A DNA stretch of 7,083 nt from CBDUBS01 sp965365445 (lineage in GTDB: Bacteria > Bacteroidota > Rhodothermia > Rhodothermales > DASSAV01): the NCBI GenBank assembly GCA_965365445.1, contig CBDUBS010000193.1:1-7083 (forward strand), in the 5' to 3' direction. The position numbers were made by a program, and so were the translations under genes. How positions within the stretch are numbered: the stretch's first letter is position 1; each line of letters opens with the position of its first letter. This document shows positions 1-5,815 of this stretch, piece by piece. The notes beneath the pieces were generated by a model. That model searched no databases. It saw only the letters and a list, made by a program, of their open reading frames with translations, and was not told the DNA's origin.

Positions 1-33
1 CCTCCGGGCAACGGGCCTGCATCCACAGGCTGT

Positions 34-330
34 TCAGGCGGGCAGGCCGTAACCGCCGACAGGGTCGGTTTCGATGTGCTCGCCAAAGCTCGCTATGAGC
101 GGCATGGCCTTTTCTATGGCTGCTCTCACCTCCGGAATCGCCAGAGAAGCCTTATGGTCGGCCCGGCTTTCCCAGACTTCGGTAATCCATACCGCGTCGG
201 CATCCGTCGGATCGCGCGCAACGATGTAGCTCTTGCAGCCGGCCATCCCGGAGCTTGCTTCCAGCAGGATGCCAAGCAATTCGTCGCGGCGGCCGGGGAC
301 GGCCGTGAATTTTCCGATCAGTCCGTACAT
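34..330 (-). CDS. Putative quinol monooxygenase, antibiotic biosynthesis monooxygenase (ABM) fold, YgiN-like
   Basis: The protein is 98 residues, the usual length for a single ABM ferredoxin-like domain. It opens with the typical first strand (MYGLIGKFTA, residues 1-10), followed by the helix 'GRRDELLGILLEA'. The family hallmark follows at about residues 33-62, where 'KSYIVARDP' leads into 'WITEVWES' and 'HKASL'. Members are small cytoplasmic dimers: some oxidise quinols or aromatic polyketides without a cofactor, others degrade haem, and many have no known substrate. The exact reaction cannot be called here. The ATG at 330 is preceded only by a weak GAG; the stop is TGA at 34-36. The gene lies 35 bases downstream of the DUF1080 gene and is probably co-transcribed with it. 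It is the last minus-strand gene in the window, and the remaining 33 bases (1-33) show no gene. Family assignment is firm; function is inference. Confidence 0.88.
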   Translation of the reverse strand: MYGLIGKFTAVPGRRDELLGILLEASSGMAGCKSYIVARDPTDADAVWITEVWESRADHKASLAIPEVRAAIEKAMPLIASFGEHIETDPVGGYGLPA

Positions 331-365
331 AGGCTTACTCAGGCAATCAGGTTAAGGATGGCGGA

Positions 366-1019
366 TCATTCCAGCCGCCTTATGCGGATGTCCTTGAAGT
401 AAAATACGCTTCCGGGGTCGTGCGCCTGAAGGGCGATGGCCCCTCCCTCCGGATCGAGCCGCCGGCCGGCCCGCTCGGGCGGGCGCTGGACGTTTGCCGG
501 TTCCGTGTAGTCGACCGCCAGGCTATCGTTCAGGAACACGGTGATGCGCGGCCCCTCGACGCGGAGACGCACCCGGAACCACTCGGTTTCGTTCACGGGC
601 GACGTGCTCAGGTCAACCACGGCATACAGGCTGCCGGTTTTGCGCTTTTCCTTCTCGGTGCTGTTGAGTTGCACTTCATACCCTTTCGCCAGATGCAGCA
701 TCTGGTCGCGGGTGGTGGTATCGGTGTGAAAGAAGATGCCCGAGTTGGCTTCCGGCTCGCCGCGAGCGCTCAGCTCCAGCTCGAAGTTTTTGAAACGGAC
801 AGGCGTTTCGCCCTCTCCCACGAAAAACAGGTGCGCTCTCTTGCCGGTAGCCTGCACCCTGATGGCCCCATCGACCACCGTGAAGGCCTCAGGGGATACG
901 TTGGCCTGCCAGCCGGAAAGGTTCCTGCCGTTGAACAGCGCCTGGGCTCCGCTCTCCTGACCGGTAACAAAAAAGACAAAGGCGGCGAGCCACACGATGG
1001 AGCCGGGAAGTCGTTTCAT
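366..1019 (-). CDS. Secreted DUF1080 protein (3-keto-disaccharide hydrolase family)
   Basis: The mature protein is a concanavalin-like beta-sandwich of the DUF1080 / 3-keto-disaccharide hydrolase family, typical of secreted glycan-processing proteins in Bacteroidota and Planctomycetes. Residues 1 to about 27 form a signal peptide (MKR, hydrophobic LAAFVFFVTG, then GAQA). Family signatures follow in order: 'LFNGRNLSGW' at 28-37, 'FTVVDGAIRV' at 46-55, 'FKNFELEL' at 76-83, 'ANSGIFFHTD' at 91-100, 'GYEVQLNS' at 113-120, 'GSLYAVVDLS' at 129-138, and the closing 'VFYFKDIRIRRLE'. At 217 residues it is one complete domain. The frame stays open upstream to 1175, but that stretch is basic and cysteine-rich and would bury the signal peptide, so the ATG at 1019 is chosen. 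There is no Shine-Dalgarno. The 91-base gap to the cupin gene may hold its own promoter. Substrate is unknown. Confidence 0.87.
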   Translation of the reverse strand: MKRLPGSIVWLAAFVFFVTGQESGAQALFNGRNLSGWQANVSPEAFTVVDGAIRVQATGKRAHLFFVGEGETPVRFKNFELELSARGEPEANSGIFFHTDTTTRDQMLHLAKGYEVQLNSTEKEKRKTGSLYAVVDLSTSPVNETEWFRVRLRVEGPRITVFLNDSLAVDYTEPANVQRPPERAGRRLDPEGGAIALQAHDPGSVFYFKDIRIRRLE

Positions 1020-1054
1020 AACAGGGCGCCGGTTGGGGTGCGTGTTTTTGAGGT

Positions 1055-1083
1055 AGTATACTGGTAAGGTACACCACGCAAAG
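1055..1083 (-). promoter_or_regulatory. Possible promoter for the DUF1080 gene
   Basis: Read on the minus strand, the gap between the cupin and DUF1080 genes contains TATACT (1055-1060). A CTTTGC (1078-1083) lies 17 bases upstream, and the start codon is about 35 bases downstream of the TATACT. The -10 match and spacing are good for a general sigma-70 promoter, but the -35 is poor and Bacteroidota-type promoters differ. This is a weak suggestion only. Confidence 0.22.
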
Positions 1084-1110
1084 AGCGGAGCCAAGCCGGA
1101 GCCTTCACGC

Positions 1111-1599
1111 TCAAACCGGCGGGGACAACAGCGGCGGCCCGACGATCTCCATCCCGTGACGGCGAAACAGGTCATGCAGGTGCTCCGGCGCGGGAACCCC
1201 TTCGATCCGGCTCAACGAGTCCAGAAACGCCTCCATCGACCCGGCAGGTTGAAAGGCGATGATCAATCGGCCCGTACCGTCTCCTACGTGGGCCCACACG
1301 TGGGGCGTCATGCGGGGAGCGAGAGCCGCGTCTCCCGGTTTCAGATTAAAGGTTTCCTCTCCGATCTGGAGAAGATAATCACCCTCCAGGACATAAAACC
1401 ATTCTTCCTGATCGTGGTGATAATGGCGCGGCGGCCCACCGGGATGGTGGTCCGTATGCTCCAGAATCAGGAATCGCCCATCGGCATCCTTCCGGGATAC
1501 CTTGAAGTCGATGGAAAGCCCCCCAAGCACGGTGCGACGCCGGCCGTTGCGATCCGCTCCGGCCGGGACGTACAGCCCGCGCGGCTTCTCGCCGGCCAT
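1111..1599 (-). CDS. Cupin-domain protein
   Basis: This is a single-domain cupin of 162 residues. Cupin motif 1 is intact: G54-x4-H59-x-H61-x4-E66-x6-G73, in 'PPRHYHHDQEEWFYVLEG'. These residues normally bind one divalent metal. Motif 2 is 'KPGDAALAPRMTPHVWAHVG', supplying H100 as the fourth ligand. Metal binding is therefore likely, but cupins range from dioxygenases and isomerases to simple binding proteins, so no reaction can be named. Start choice: the first ATG is at 1617 but has no ribosome site. The ATG at 1599 has GGAG (1605-1608) five bases upstream, so it is preferred; the longer form would add only six residues. The stop is TGA at 1111-1113. The gene follows the DoxX-like gene on the same strand, and co-transcription is plausible. 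Confidence 0.87.
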   Translation of the reverse strand: MAGEKPRGLYVPAGADRNGRRRTVLGGLSIDFKVSRKDADGRFLILEHTDHHPGGPPRHYHHDQEEWFYVLEGDYLLQIGEETFNLKPGDAALAPRMTPHVWAHVGDGTGRLIIAFQPAGSMEAFLDSLSRIEGVPAPEHLHDLFRRHGMEIVGPPLLSPPV

Positions 1600-1604
1600 G
1601 TGTT

Positions 1605-1608
1605 CTCC
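1605..1608 (-). promoter_or_regulatory. Shine-Dalgarno GGAG that decides the cupin start
   Basis: On the minus strand GGAG is followed by AACAC and then ATG at 1599. The alternative ATG at 1617 has no purine-rich sequence before it. This favours the shorter cupin reading. Confidence 0.5.
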
Positions 1609-1666
1609 GGTTGTCATGGCATATACCGTTTATCTGGTGGTATCCGAGCGGGGGCCCGGCTTGTAT

Positions 1667-2116
1667 TTATCGCGGTTCTTTGTCCTCCTCTCGGTGGGAA
1701 AATAACGCGCCGGTGGACCAGAGCGCCCAGGCGATTAGCACCGGTTGGAAAAAAAGCCGGATGAAGCGAGCCCGGTCCGTATTCAGCCCGAACGCATCGG
1801 AGCCGTGGACGTACTGCCACACATTGCCCGGAAAAACAGCGACGAACAACGCCGCCGTAAGCCATCCGAGGGGCTTCCGGTACCGGGGCGCGGCCAGGAG
1901 GCCGGCCCCCAGCGCCAACTCGGCAATTCCGGAGAGCACGATGACGAGGTCGGGGTTCATCGGAACCCAGTCCGGAACCTGTCCTTGAAACTCGGATCGA
2001 GCCCACGTGAGGTGGGCCGTTCCCGTAAACAGCAACATGAGCCCCAGCCCGATACGGAAGAAACTCCTCAGGGGTCGGGAAGGCGGGTCGGCCCGGTGTC
2101 GGGAGCGTGTTTTCAT
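1667..2116 (-). CDS. DoxX-like integral membrane protein
   Basis: This 149-residue protein has four predicted membrane segments, at about 18-35, 56-76, 84-100 and 118-138. That is the standard DoxX/DoxD-like four-helix layout. Characteristic features are 'GLGLMLLFTGTAHLTWAR' in helix 1, 'QVPDWVPMNPDLVIVLSG' leading into helix 2 with 'ELALG', and 'FPGNVWQYVHG' after helix 3. Family members include a subunit of archaeal thiosulfate:quinone oxidoreductase and bacterial proteins tied to redox or thiol stress; many are uncharacterised. A charged tail (HREEDKEPR) ends the protein, probably cytoplasmic. The start at 2116 lacks a clear Shine-Dalgarno. A longer reading in another frame (1614-2150) covers the same DNA but has no membrane segments or family look, so it is a shadow. 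Neighbours are DUF1801 (58 bases upstream) and the cupin downstream. Confidence 0.87.
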   Translation of the reverse strand: MKTRSRHRADPPSRPLRSFFRIGLGLMLLFTGTAHLTWARSEFQGQVPDWVPMNPDLVIVLSGIAELALGAGLLAAPRYRKPLGWLTAALFVAVFPGNVWQYVHGSDAFGLNTDRARFIRLFFQPVLIAWALWSTGALFSHREEDKEPR

Positions 2117-2174
2117 GGGAAACCGTATAGTAGGCAGTGGACCGAACCATCTTCTGAGGGCCGGCGTGATACCT

Positions 2175-2555
2175 TTACCGACCGCGTGTACGGTCTGCTT
2201 TTTTGCGGTGTTGCTCGGCCACCCTGAACGCGACGATTCGGCCTACCAGATCCAGCGGCAGCGGCCGGTCGAGCGGAAACCGTACGGATCCTTTCGCTTT
2301 TTTGAACGGAGCGAGGTCGCCCGCGAAGGCCTCTATACCCATGGGGCCGGGGTAAAACCCGATATGATGCCGGAAAGCACCGAAGTGCACCAGGTTGCCG
2401 TGGATACGGTAGGTCGGCAGCCCGTAGGAGATCGTTTCTTCCGCCTCCGAAGCATTTTGCCGTATGGCGAGGCGCATTTGCTCCAGCAAGGCCTGCACAT
2501 TCGGCGGGAATTCCGCTATATAGGCGCTAACGGCATCGGGCTCGGGTGATTGCAT
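2175..2555 (-). CDS. DUF1801 / YdhG-like protein
   Basis: The 126-residue protein matches the DUF1801 (YdhG-like) fold. An N-terminal helix 'VSAYIAEFPPNVQALLEQMR' (9-28) precedes the hallmark 'EETISYGLPTYRIHGN' (39-54). Next come 'HIGFYPGP' (64-71) and the terminal 'KGSVRFPLDRPLPLDLVGRI' (88-107). Members are small cytoplasmic proteins; one Bacillus relative has been described as an iron chaperone with a frataxin-like role, but for most the function is unknown, so no iron role is claimed here. The tail is strongly basic (HRKKADRTRGR). The ATG at 2555 is nine bases beyond the stop of the VOC gene and has no Shine-Dalgarno, which suggests translation coupled to the VOC gene. Confidence 0.85.
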   Translation of the reverse strand: MQSPEPDAVSAYIAEFPPNVQALLEQMRLAIRQNASEAEETISYGLPTYRIHGNLVHFGAFRHHIGFYPGPMGIEAFAGDLAPFKKAKGSVRFPLDRPLPLDLVGRIVAFRVAEQHRKKADRTRGR

Positions 2556-2564
2556 GGGTTGTGG

Positions 2565-3002
2565 TCAGTCGGGTTGCGCCCCGCCGGACCCGGCATTCGC
2601 GGCAGGAAACTGACCGGTATCCATCCAGAAGGCTTCCCAGATGTGCCCGTCCGGGTCCTCGAAGGCGCGGTGATACATGAATCCATGATCCTCCGCCTCT
2701 CTGGCTTCGCGCCCCCCGGACGAGAGCGCCCGCTCCATCACGCCGTCCACTTCCTCACGGCTGCCGAACTGCAAAGCCAGAAGCACTTCCGTAGCGTTTC
2801 GGGCGTCCACGATCGGCTTGGACGTGAAGCGCCGGAAACTATCCGGCGTGAGCAACATGGCGTATATGGTATCGGAAATGACGAGGGCGGCGGCCTGCTC
2901 GTCCGAAAAGCGTTCATCGAACGCGTACCCCAGCCGTTCGAAAAAGCGCCGTGCGCGCTGCAAATCGGCCACGCACAGGTTCACGAAAATTGCTCGGGCC
3001 AT
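2565..3002 (-). CDS. VOC-family (glyoxalase/bleomycin-resistance fold) protein
   Basis: This 145-residue protein contains paired beta-alpha-beta-beta-beta modules of the vicinal-oxygen-chelate superfamily. 'AIFVNLCVADLQRARRFFERLGYAFDERF' forms module one (residues 4-32). 'TEVLLALQFGSREEVDGVMERALSSGG' begins module two (71-97). The closing 'DHGFMYHRAFEDPDGHIWEAFWMD' (105-128) is typical of the lactoylglutathione-lyase-like branch. E123 in 'GHIWE' is the usual C-terminal metal ligand. The N-terminal strand carries N8 where many members have a histidine, so the metal site may be altered or absent, and a specific lyase, dioxygenase or drug-binding role cannot be called. The last 15 residues are low complexity (PAANAGSGGAQPD). 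The gene is tightly coupled to DUF1801, with nine bases between stop and start. Confidence 0.88.
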   Translation of the reverse strand: MARAIFVNLCVADLQRARRFFERLGYAFDERFSDEQAAALVISDTIYAMLLTPDSFRRFTSKPIVDARNATEVLLALQFGSREEVDGVMERALSSGGREAREAEDHGFMYHRAFEDPDGHIWEAFWMDTGQFPAANAGSGGAQPD

Positions 3003-3041
3003 AAGGCGACTGGAATTGGATGATGCGTCGCCGCTCGCCGG

Positions 3042-3515
3042 CTAGCGGCCGTATCGGACGAGCGGAGGGGTAGCGGTGTAGGGATTGGCCGGAGACTGGT
3101 TCGAATAGGGCGAACCATACCGGCCATAGGGGTTATTGATCGATTCCGGTGAGTACTTCGAACCGTAGCGCCCGTACGGATTCGCTACCGACTCGGGATC
3201 ATACCGATTGGCGTTCAAACGGCCCAGGTAGGCGCCATCCTCGGCGTAGATCCGTCCGCCGCCGATCGTGTACGGGTTGCGCGCCCCATCGGGGGCATAC
3301 CGGCTGACCCGAGGATCATACGGAGACACCTCCCGGCCGAGGTACGGATTGCTCGAAAGATACAGGGCGTTCCCACCCGTCCGGCCCGGCATGGAAGGCT
3401 CATACAGGGAGGGCCGTCCTTCGCCGGGGAAGGTGGCGGGCGTCTGCGCCGCTGCGAGCGAAATCATTCCGAACCCCATCAGGGCGAAGAAAAGCAGGAG
3501 AACGGTGCGTTTCAT
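3042..3515 (-). CDS. Secreted protein with NPYGRYGS tandem repeats, function unknown
   Basis: The protein is 157 residues. A signal peptide occupies residues 1 to about 24 (MKR, hydrophobic VLLLFFALMGFGMISLAAA, cut near AQ), so it is exported. The mature part is rich in Tyr, Pro, Gly, Asn and Ser and nearly free of hydrophobic core residues. Three 16-residue repeats fill 105-152, with pattern Y-[DS]-x-x-S-x-x-N-P-Y-G-R-Y-G-S-x, the last one degenerate. Two looser 'YLG' units (58-60, 97-99) precede them. Similar proteins with 'NNPYG' repeats occur as uncharacterised exported proteins in diverse bacteria; no function is known to me. The in-frame ATG at 3542 is rejected because the ATG at 3515 has GAGGGAG just upstream and begins a clean signal peptide. 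The stop TAG is at 3042-3044. Confidence 0.82.
   Translation of the reverse strand: MKRTVLLLFFALMGFGMISLAAAQTPATFPGEGRPSLYEPSMPGRTGGNALYLSSNPYLGREVSPYDPRVSRYAPDGARNPYTIGGGRIYAEDGAYLGRLNANRYDPESVANPYGRYGSKYSPESINNPYGRYGSPYSNQSPANPYTATPPLVRYGR
3060..3203 (-). repeat. Three tandem 48-base coding repeats (16-residue units)
   Basis: This stretch encodes residues 105-152 of the exported protein above. Units begin YDPES, YSPES and YSNQS. The first two are nearly identical after that point (NPYGRYGS), and the third diverges after NPY. The DNA copies differ at many wobble positions, so this is an old protein-level repeat rather than a recent DNA duplication. Confidence 0.8.
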
Positions 3516-3577
3516 GGCTCCCTCGGTTGATATCTTCATCAACCGTTCACGGGGCGGATAGATCCGGCTCCGACCGA

Positions 3578-4219
3578 TTATTCAGGCACGCCGTACCGCA
3601 ATTCCACGAAAACACCCTGCACCGTAGCGGAGCGCAACCGGAGCGGAGGATCCGTAATCGCCCGGGGCAGCAGCGGCACCCCGGAACTCAGCGTGACGGG
3701 GGCCATCTGCACGATGAGTTCGTCCAGCAGACCGGCATCGAGAAACTGCCCCGCCAGGTCGCCCCCGCCGACCACCCATATATTCCTGTCCCCGGCCGCT
3801 TCCTTCATGGCCTGGTGAACGGGCCTTACATCCCCTCGCACGAACCCGACGTCGGCCCCCGGCATGGGCGGCAGATCCCGGGTGGTGAATACCCGGGTCG
3901 GTTGCTCGTACGGCCACGGCTGCGGAGCGCCTGTCTCGGGGTGGAGGTGATGCCGCAAGATCCATTCGTAGGTGGAGGAACCCATCACGAGCGCTCCGAC
4001 CTGCCGGATGAATTCCGGGTAGCTCCCGCCCTCCGGCTCCCCCAGCCGGAGCAGCCAGTCGAGTGAATGATCCCGGGTAGCGATGAAGCCGTCGAGGCTG
4101 GAAGCCGTGTAGTAGATGGTCCTCAAGGGGCGGGACGGTTTGTCGTGGTTTGAGTGCAAATTGTCATCGCAGTACGATTTCCCGAAGCGGCCGGCGGCCG
4201 TCGATGGTCCGGCCCGCAC
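3578..4219 (-). CDS. Dihydrofolate-reductase-family / RibD C-terminal-domain protein
   Basis: The core is the DHFR-like fold of the RibD C-terminal domain family. The first strand and substrate loop 'TIYYTASSLDGFIA' span residues 34-47, 'GALVMGSSTYEW' 75-86, and the glycine-rich NADPH-binding segment 'IWVVGGGDLAGQFLDAGLL' 147-165; strands follow to the end. Such proteins are predicted cytoplasmic NADPH-dependent reductases, but substrates are rarely known and this is not a housekeeping folA. The start is unusual. GTG at 4219 has a good GGAG five bases upstream, yet it gives a 33-residue polar N-terminal extension that the fold does not need. A TTG at 4159 would shorten the protein by 20 residues but has no ribosome site. 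The stop is TAA at 3578-3580. The gene lies between the lipoprotein (84-base gap) and the repeat protein (62-base gap). Confidence 0.85.
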   Translation of the reverse strand: MRAGPSTAAGRFGKSYCDDNLHSNHDKPSRPLRTIYYTASSLDGFIATRDHSLDWLLRLGEPEGGSYPEFIRQVGALVMGSSTYEWILRHHLHPETGAPQPWPYEQPTRVFTTRDLPPMPGADVGFVRGDVRPVHQAMKEAAGDRNIWVVGGGDLAGQFLDAGLLDELIVQMAPVTLSSGVPLLPRAITDPPLRLRSATVQGVFVELRYGVPE

Positions 4220-4303
4220 CCGATCTCCAGTACCCGGATACAGCGGCTATGCATCCACTTTGGCGGCCAGGCGAGGTGAAAGCTTCTGCACAGGGAACAC
4301 AGG

Positions 4304-4708
4304 TCACTCCTCCAGCGGCAGCAGCAGAAGGCGGTTTGCCTTCACGTCGAGTATCCGGTACGAGACGATCCGGCCGTCCATCCTGATCCGCAGGACGTCC
4401 CCACCATCCAGCCACCATGTGCCGGGGTTGAGGTAGAGCCCATCGGTCGGGCCGACATACAACCACTCGGCCCGGCCCAGCGGTTTGAGGATGTACGATG
4501 TCCTGAACTCGGACCAGGGAAAGGTCCACGTTCCGCCGCGGCGGTACACCTCGGCCGCTCCGCCGCCGTCTTCCTCGTAAGAGTGCGCCCAGCTGCCGTA
4601 GAGCGCCTCGGGATGGAAGTCGCCCTCGTTCTCGGCGGGGCCCGGGAGAATCGAGCAGGCCGGAAGCAGGAGCAGCAAGCACAGGGGAGCGAAACGTATC
4701 ATGGCCAT
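4304..4708 (-). CDS. Small lipoprotein, function unknown (possibly lipocalin-like)
   Basis: From the chosen ATG the protein is 134 residues. It starts with a lipoprotein signal: 'MIRFAPLCLLLLLPAC', lipobox L-P-A-C with C18 as the lipidated cysteine, followed by S-I, so it probably sits in the outer membrane or periplasm. The mature part has 'LYGSW' at 36-40 and then alternating strands rich in W and Y (GTWTFPWSEF, LNPGTWWLDGGDVLRIRM, SYRILDVKANRLLLLP). This layout resembles small lipocalin-like lipoproteins, but only as an inference from pattern. The ATG codons at 4714, 4708 and 4702 are all in frame. 4708 is favoured because GGA lies five bases upstream; starts further out would add a non-signal leader. 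It is the first gene of the minus-strand group. The stop is TGA at 4304-4306. Confidence 0.75.
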   Translation of the reverse strand: MAMIRFAPLCLLLLLPACSILPGPAENEGDFHPEALYGSWAHSYEEDGGGAAEVYRRGGTWTFPWSEFRTSYILKPLGRAEWLYVGPTDGLYLNPGTWWLDGGDVLRIRMDGRIVSYRILDVKANRLLLLPLEE

Positions 4709-4733
4709 ACACATCCGGATGAGGGAGTTTTCT

Positions 4734-4741
4734 GAAAGATA
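4734..4741 (-). promoter_or_regulatory. Possible Bacteroidota-type -7 element for the lipoprotein gene
   Basis: Read on the minus strand, TATCTTTC sits about 25 bases before the ATG at 4708. It matches seven of the eight consensus positions of the TAnnTTTG box used by Bacteroidota primary sigma factors. No TTTG at the expected -33 distance is visible (the nearest is about 12 bases away), so this is weak. Confidence 0.2.
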
Positions 4742-4925
4742 AAGACCGCCCGGCAAACGGTTTTATTCCCGTAAGCCGATATGCCTTGCCTGCAACGGTA
4801 GGGACGGCCGCGCCGTTCTCAAGGCTGCAAGGAAGCAACAGCGCCACGAATATGATGAGCCGACTCCGGCAGACATATCCCTGCAAATCATGAAGTTGTA
4901 TCAAAGAAGGCAGACTCCCGTTGCT

Positions 4926-4946
4926 TTACGCGAAGCCGAAGCGTAA
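4926..4946. repeat. Inverted repeat TTACGC-9-GCGTAA
   Basis: The two perfect 6-base arms are separated by GAAGCCGAA. It lies about 100 bases upstream of the plus-strand lipoprotein start, in the divergent promoter region, and could be an operator or an RNA hairpin. It could also be chance at this length. Confidence 0.4.
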
Positions 4947-4956
4947 CCTGTTCATT

Positions 4957-4978
4957 AACAGTCAGGTCCGAGACTGTT
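4957..4978. repeat. Inverted repeat AACAGTC-8-GACTGTT
   Basis: The two perfect 7-base arms are separated by AGGTCCGA. It is only 10 bases from the preceding inverted repeat and about 70 bases upstream of the lipoprotein start. There is no T-run after it, so it is not a terminator. An operator is possible. Confidence 0.45.
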
Positions 4979-5016
4979 GCAGTTGGGATTGCCATTTCAG
5001 AACGCGCCTATCCGGT

Positions 5017-5031
5017 AGCCGGCTTCCGGCT
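5017..5031. repeat. Inverted repeat AGCCGG-CTT-CCGGCT
   Basis: The two perfect 6-base GC-rich arms have a 3-base loop. It ends 14 bases before the ATG at 5046, so if transcribed it would form a hairpin in the leader just before the start codon. It might affect translation of the lipoprotein. Confidence 0.4.
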
Positions 5032-5045
5032 CACACATCCTGAAT

Positions 5046-5426
5046 ATGATGAAACGTGCGTATGTACTGGCCGTGATGTCGGCTGCTCTCCTGCACTCCG
5101 GGTGCTTTGCTTCCTACGAGGACGATTGTCTGGGCCGGGTAGAGCAGGTTGGGTCTTTGCCCGATACCATTACAATTAGCATGGGCGATGCTCCACTGAT
5201 TTTAGACCTTTCCGATCCTCCCTTGTTCAGGCAAACGGAGAATCAGGATTTGTACTATTTATATGACACCAATGATCCGGCTATTGCTACGGTCTATGTA
5301 TCCAATGCTAGTATGAAGTTGATAATTAGACCACACTCTAAAGGAATTACAAGAGGATATGTTACTGCGAGGTATGAATGTGATGGCCACATTGCCTCCG
5401 TTAACTTCGTTATTATTGCAAAATAA
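5046..5426 (+). CDS. Lipoprotein with a single Ig-like domain
   Basis: The 126-residue protein starts with a lipoprotein-type signal (MMKRAYVLAVMSAALLHSGC). C20 is the likely lipidated residue, although H at -3 is unusual for a lipobox. Residues from about 38 to 126 follow a bacterial Ig/cadherin-like repeat common in surface proteins of Rhodothermia and relatives: 'TITISMGDAPLILDLSDP' then 'LF', 'LYYLYDTNDPAIATVYV', 'LIIRPHSKGITRGYVTARY' and 'VNFVIIAK'. Normally such domains come in chains or at the end of large proteins; here one stands alone behind the signal. Two cysteines (C28, C112) could pair. There is no Shine-Dalgarno before the ATG pair at 5046/5049. Codon use turns AT-rich about 110 bases into the gene. 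The next gene begins 49 bases downstream on the same strand. Its role is unknown; surface binding or adhesion is a guess. Confidence 0.72.
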   Translation: MMKRAYVLAVMSAALLHSGCFASYEDDCLGRVEQVGSLPDTITISMGDAPLILDLSDPPLFRQTENQDLYYLYDTNDPAIATVYVSNASMKLIIRPHSKGITRGYVTARYECDGHIASVNFVIIAK

Positions 5427-5815
5427 CGATCAGCGATAAACAACTGAATTTTTCTTAACCAAAATAAAAGTCAAAATGAAGGCCCGTAGTTTGTTTGTCC
5501 AGATAACGTTCTTATTAATTGGTCTTTCCCCTATACCTATATTCGCACAAATATCTATTACTCAACTACCACCTAATGTTCCTCACGTATCGTTAGGCGA
5601 CTATCAAAATCTTCCTCGACCTCGGCTTACAATTATAGGTTTTACAAATGAACAAATAAATGGACTCTATATTCCAAACGCAAACCATGCGTTTGGAATT
5701 AAGCAAGTTCTGGAAAGAGTATATGTTAGTCCTGACGCCGGCATGAAGATATTGTACAAAAAGCTGATCGAAAACGCACATGTATCTATAAATGGCATTT
5801 CAAGCAAATATCTCT
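5160..5815. other. AT-rich segment within GC-rich surroundings
   Basis: Hand counts show the contrast: G+C is 25 of 60 at 5221-5280 and 19 of 60 at 5641-5700, against 41 of 60 at 3361-3420. The shift covers most of the Ig-like lipoprotein and all of the next ORF, and ends close to that ORF's stop codon. Recent acquisition or a different selection on these genes would explain it. Confidence 0.6.

Larger units (their letters stand above)
4709..5045. other. Divergent intergenic region, no gene
   Basis: These 337 bases separate the minus-strand group from the plus-strand lipoprotein. I see no credible coding frame, tRNA or rRNA. The minus-strand shadow frame running through it lacks any recognisable protein feature. 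It should hold promoters for both directions. Its right half carries three inverted repeats, listed separately. Confidence 0.6.

Noticed and set aside
15..30. GCCTG/CAGGC hairpin after the ABM gene as a terminator
   Set aside because: The stem is only five pairs and no T-run follows on the minus strand.
1614..2150. Longer minus-strand reading over the DoxX-like gene
   Set aside because: Its translation is Arg/Pro/Gly-rich without domains or membrane segments. The other frame gives a textbook four-helix DoxX protein.
2007..2549. 180-residue plus-strand reading opposite DUF1801
   Set aside because: It is the reverse-strand shadow of a well supported gene and has no recognisable protein features.
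34..4708. Integron gene-cassette array (small same-strand genes with short gaps)
   Set aside because: I looked in the gaps for attC-type ends (RYYYAAC and GTTRRRY with paired inner arms) and found none. The gap lengths also vary down to 9 bases, too short for an attC.
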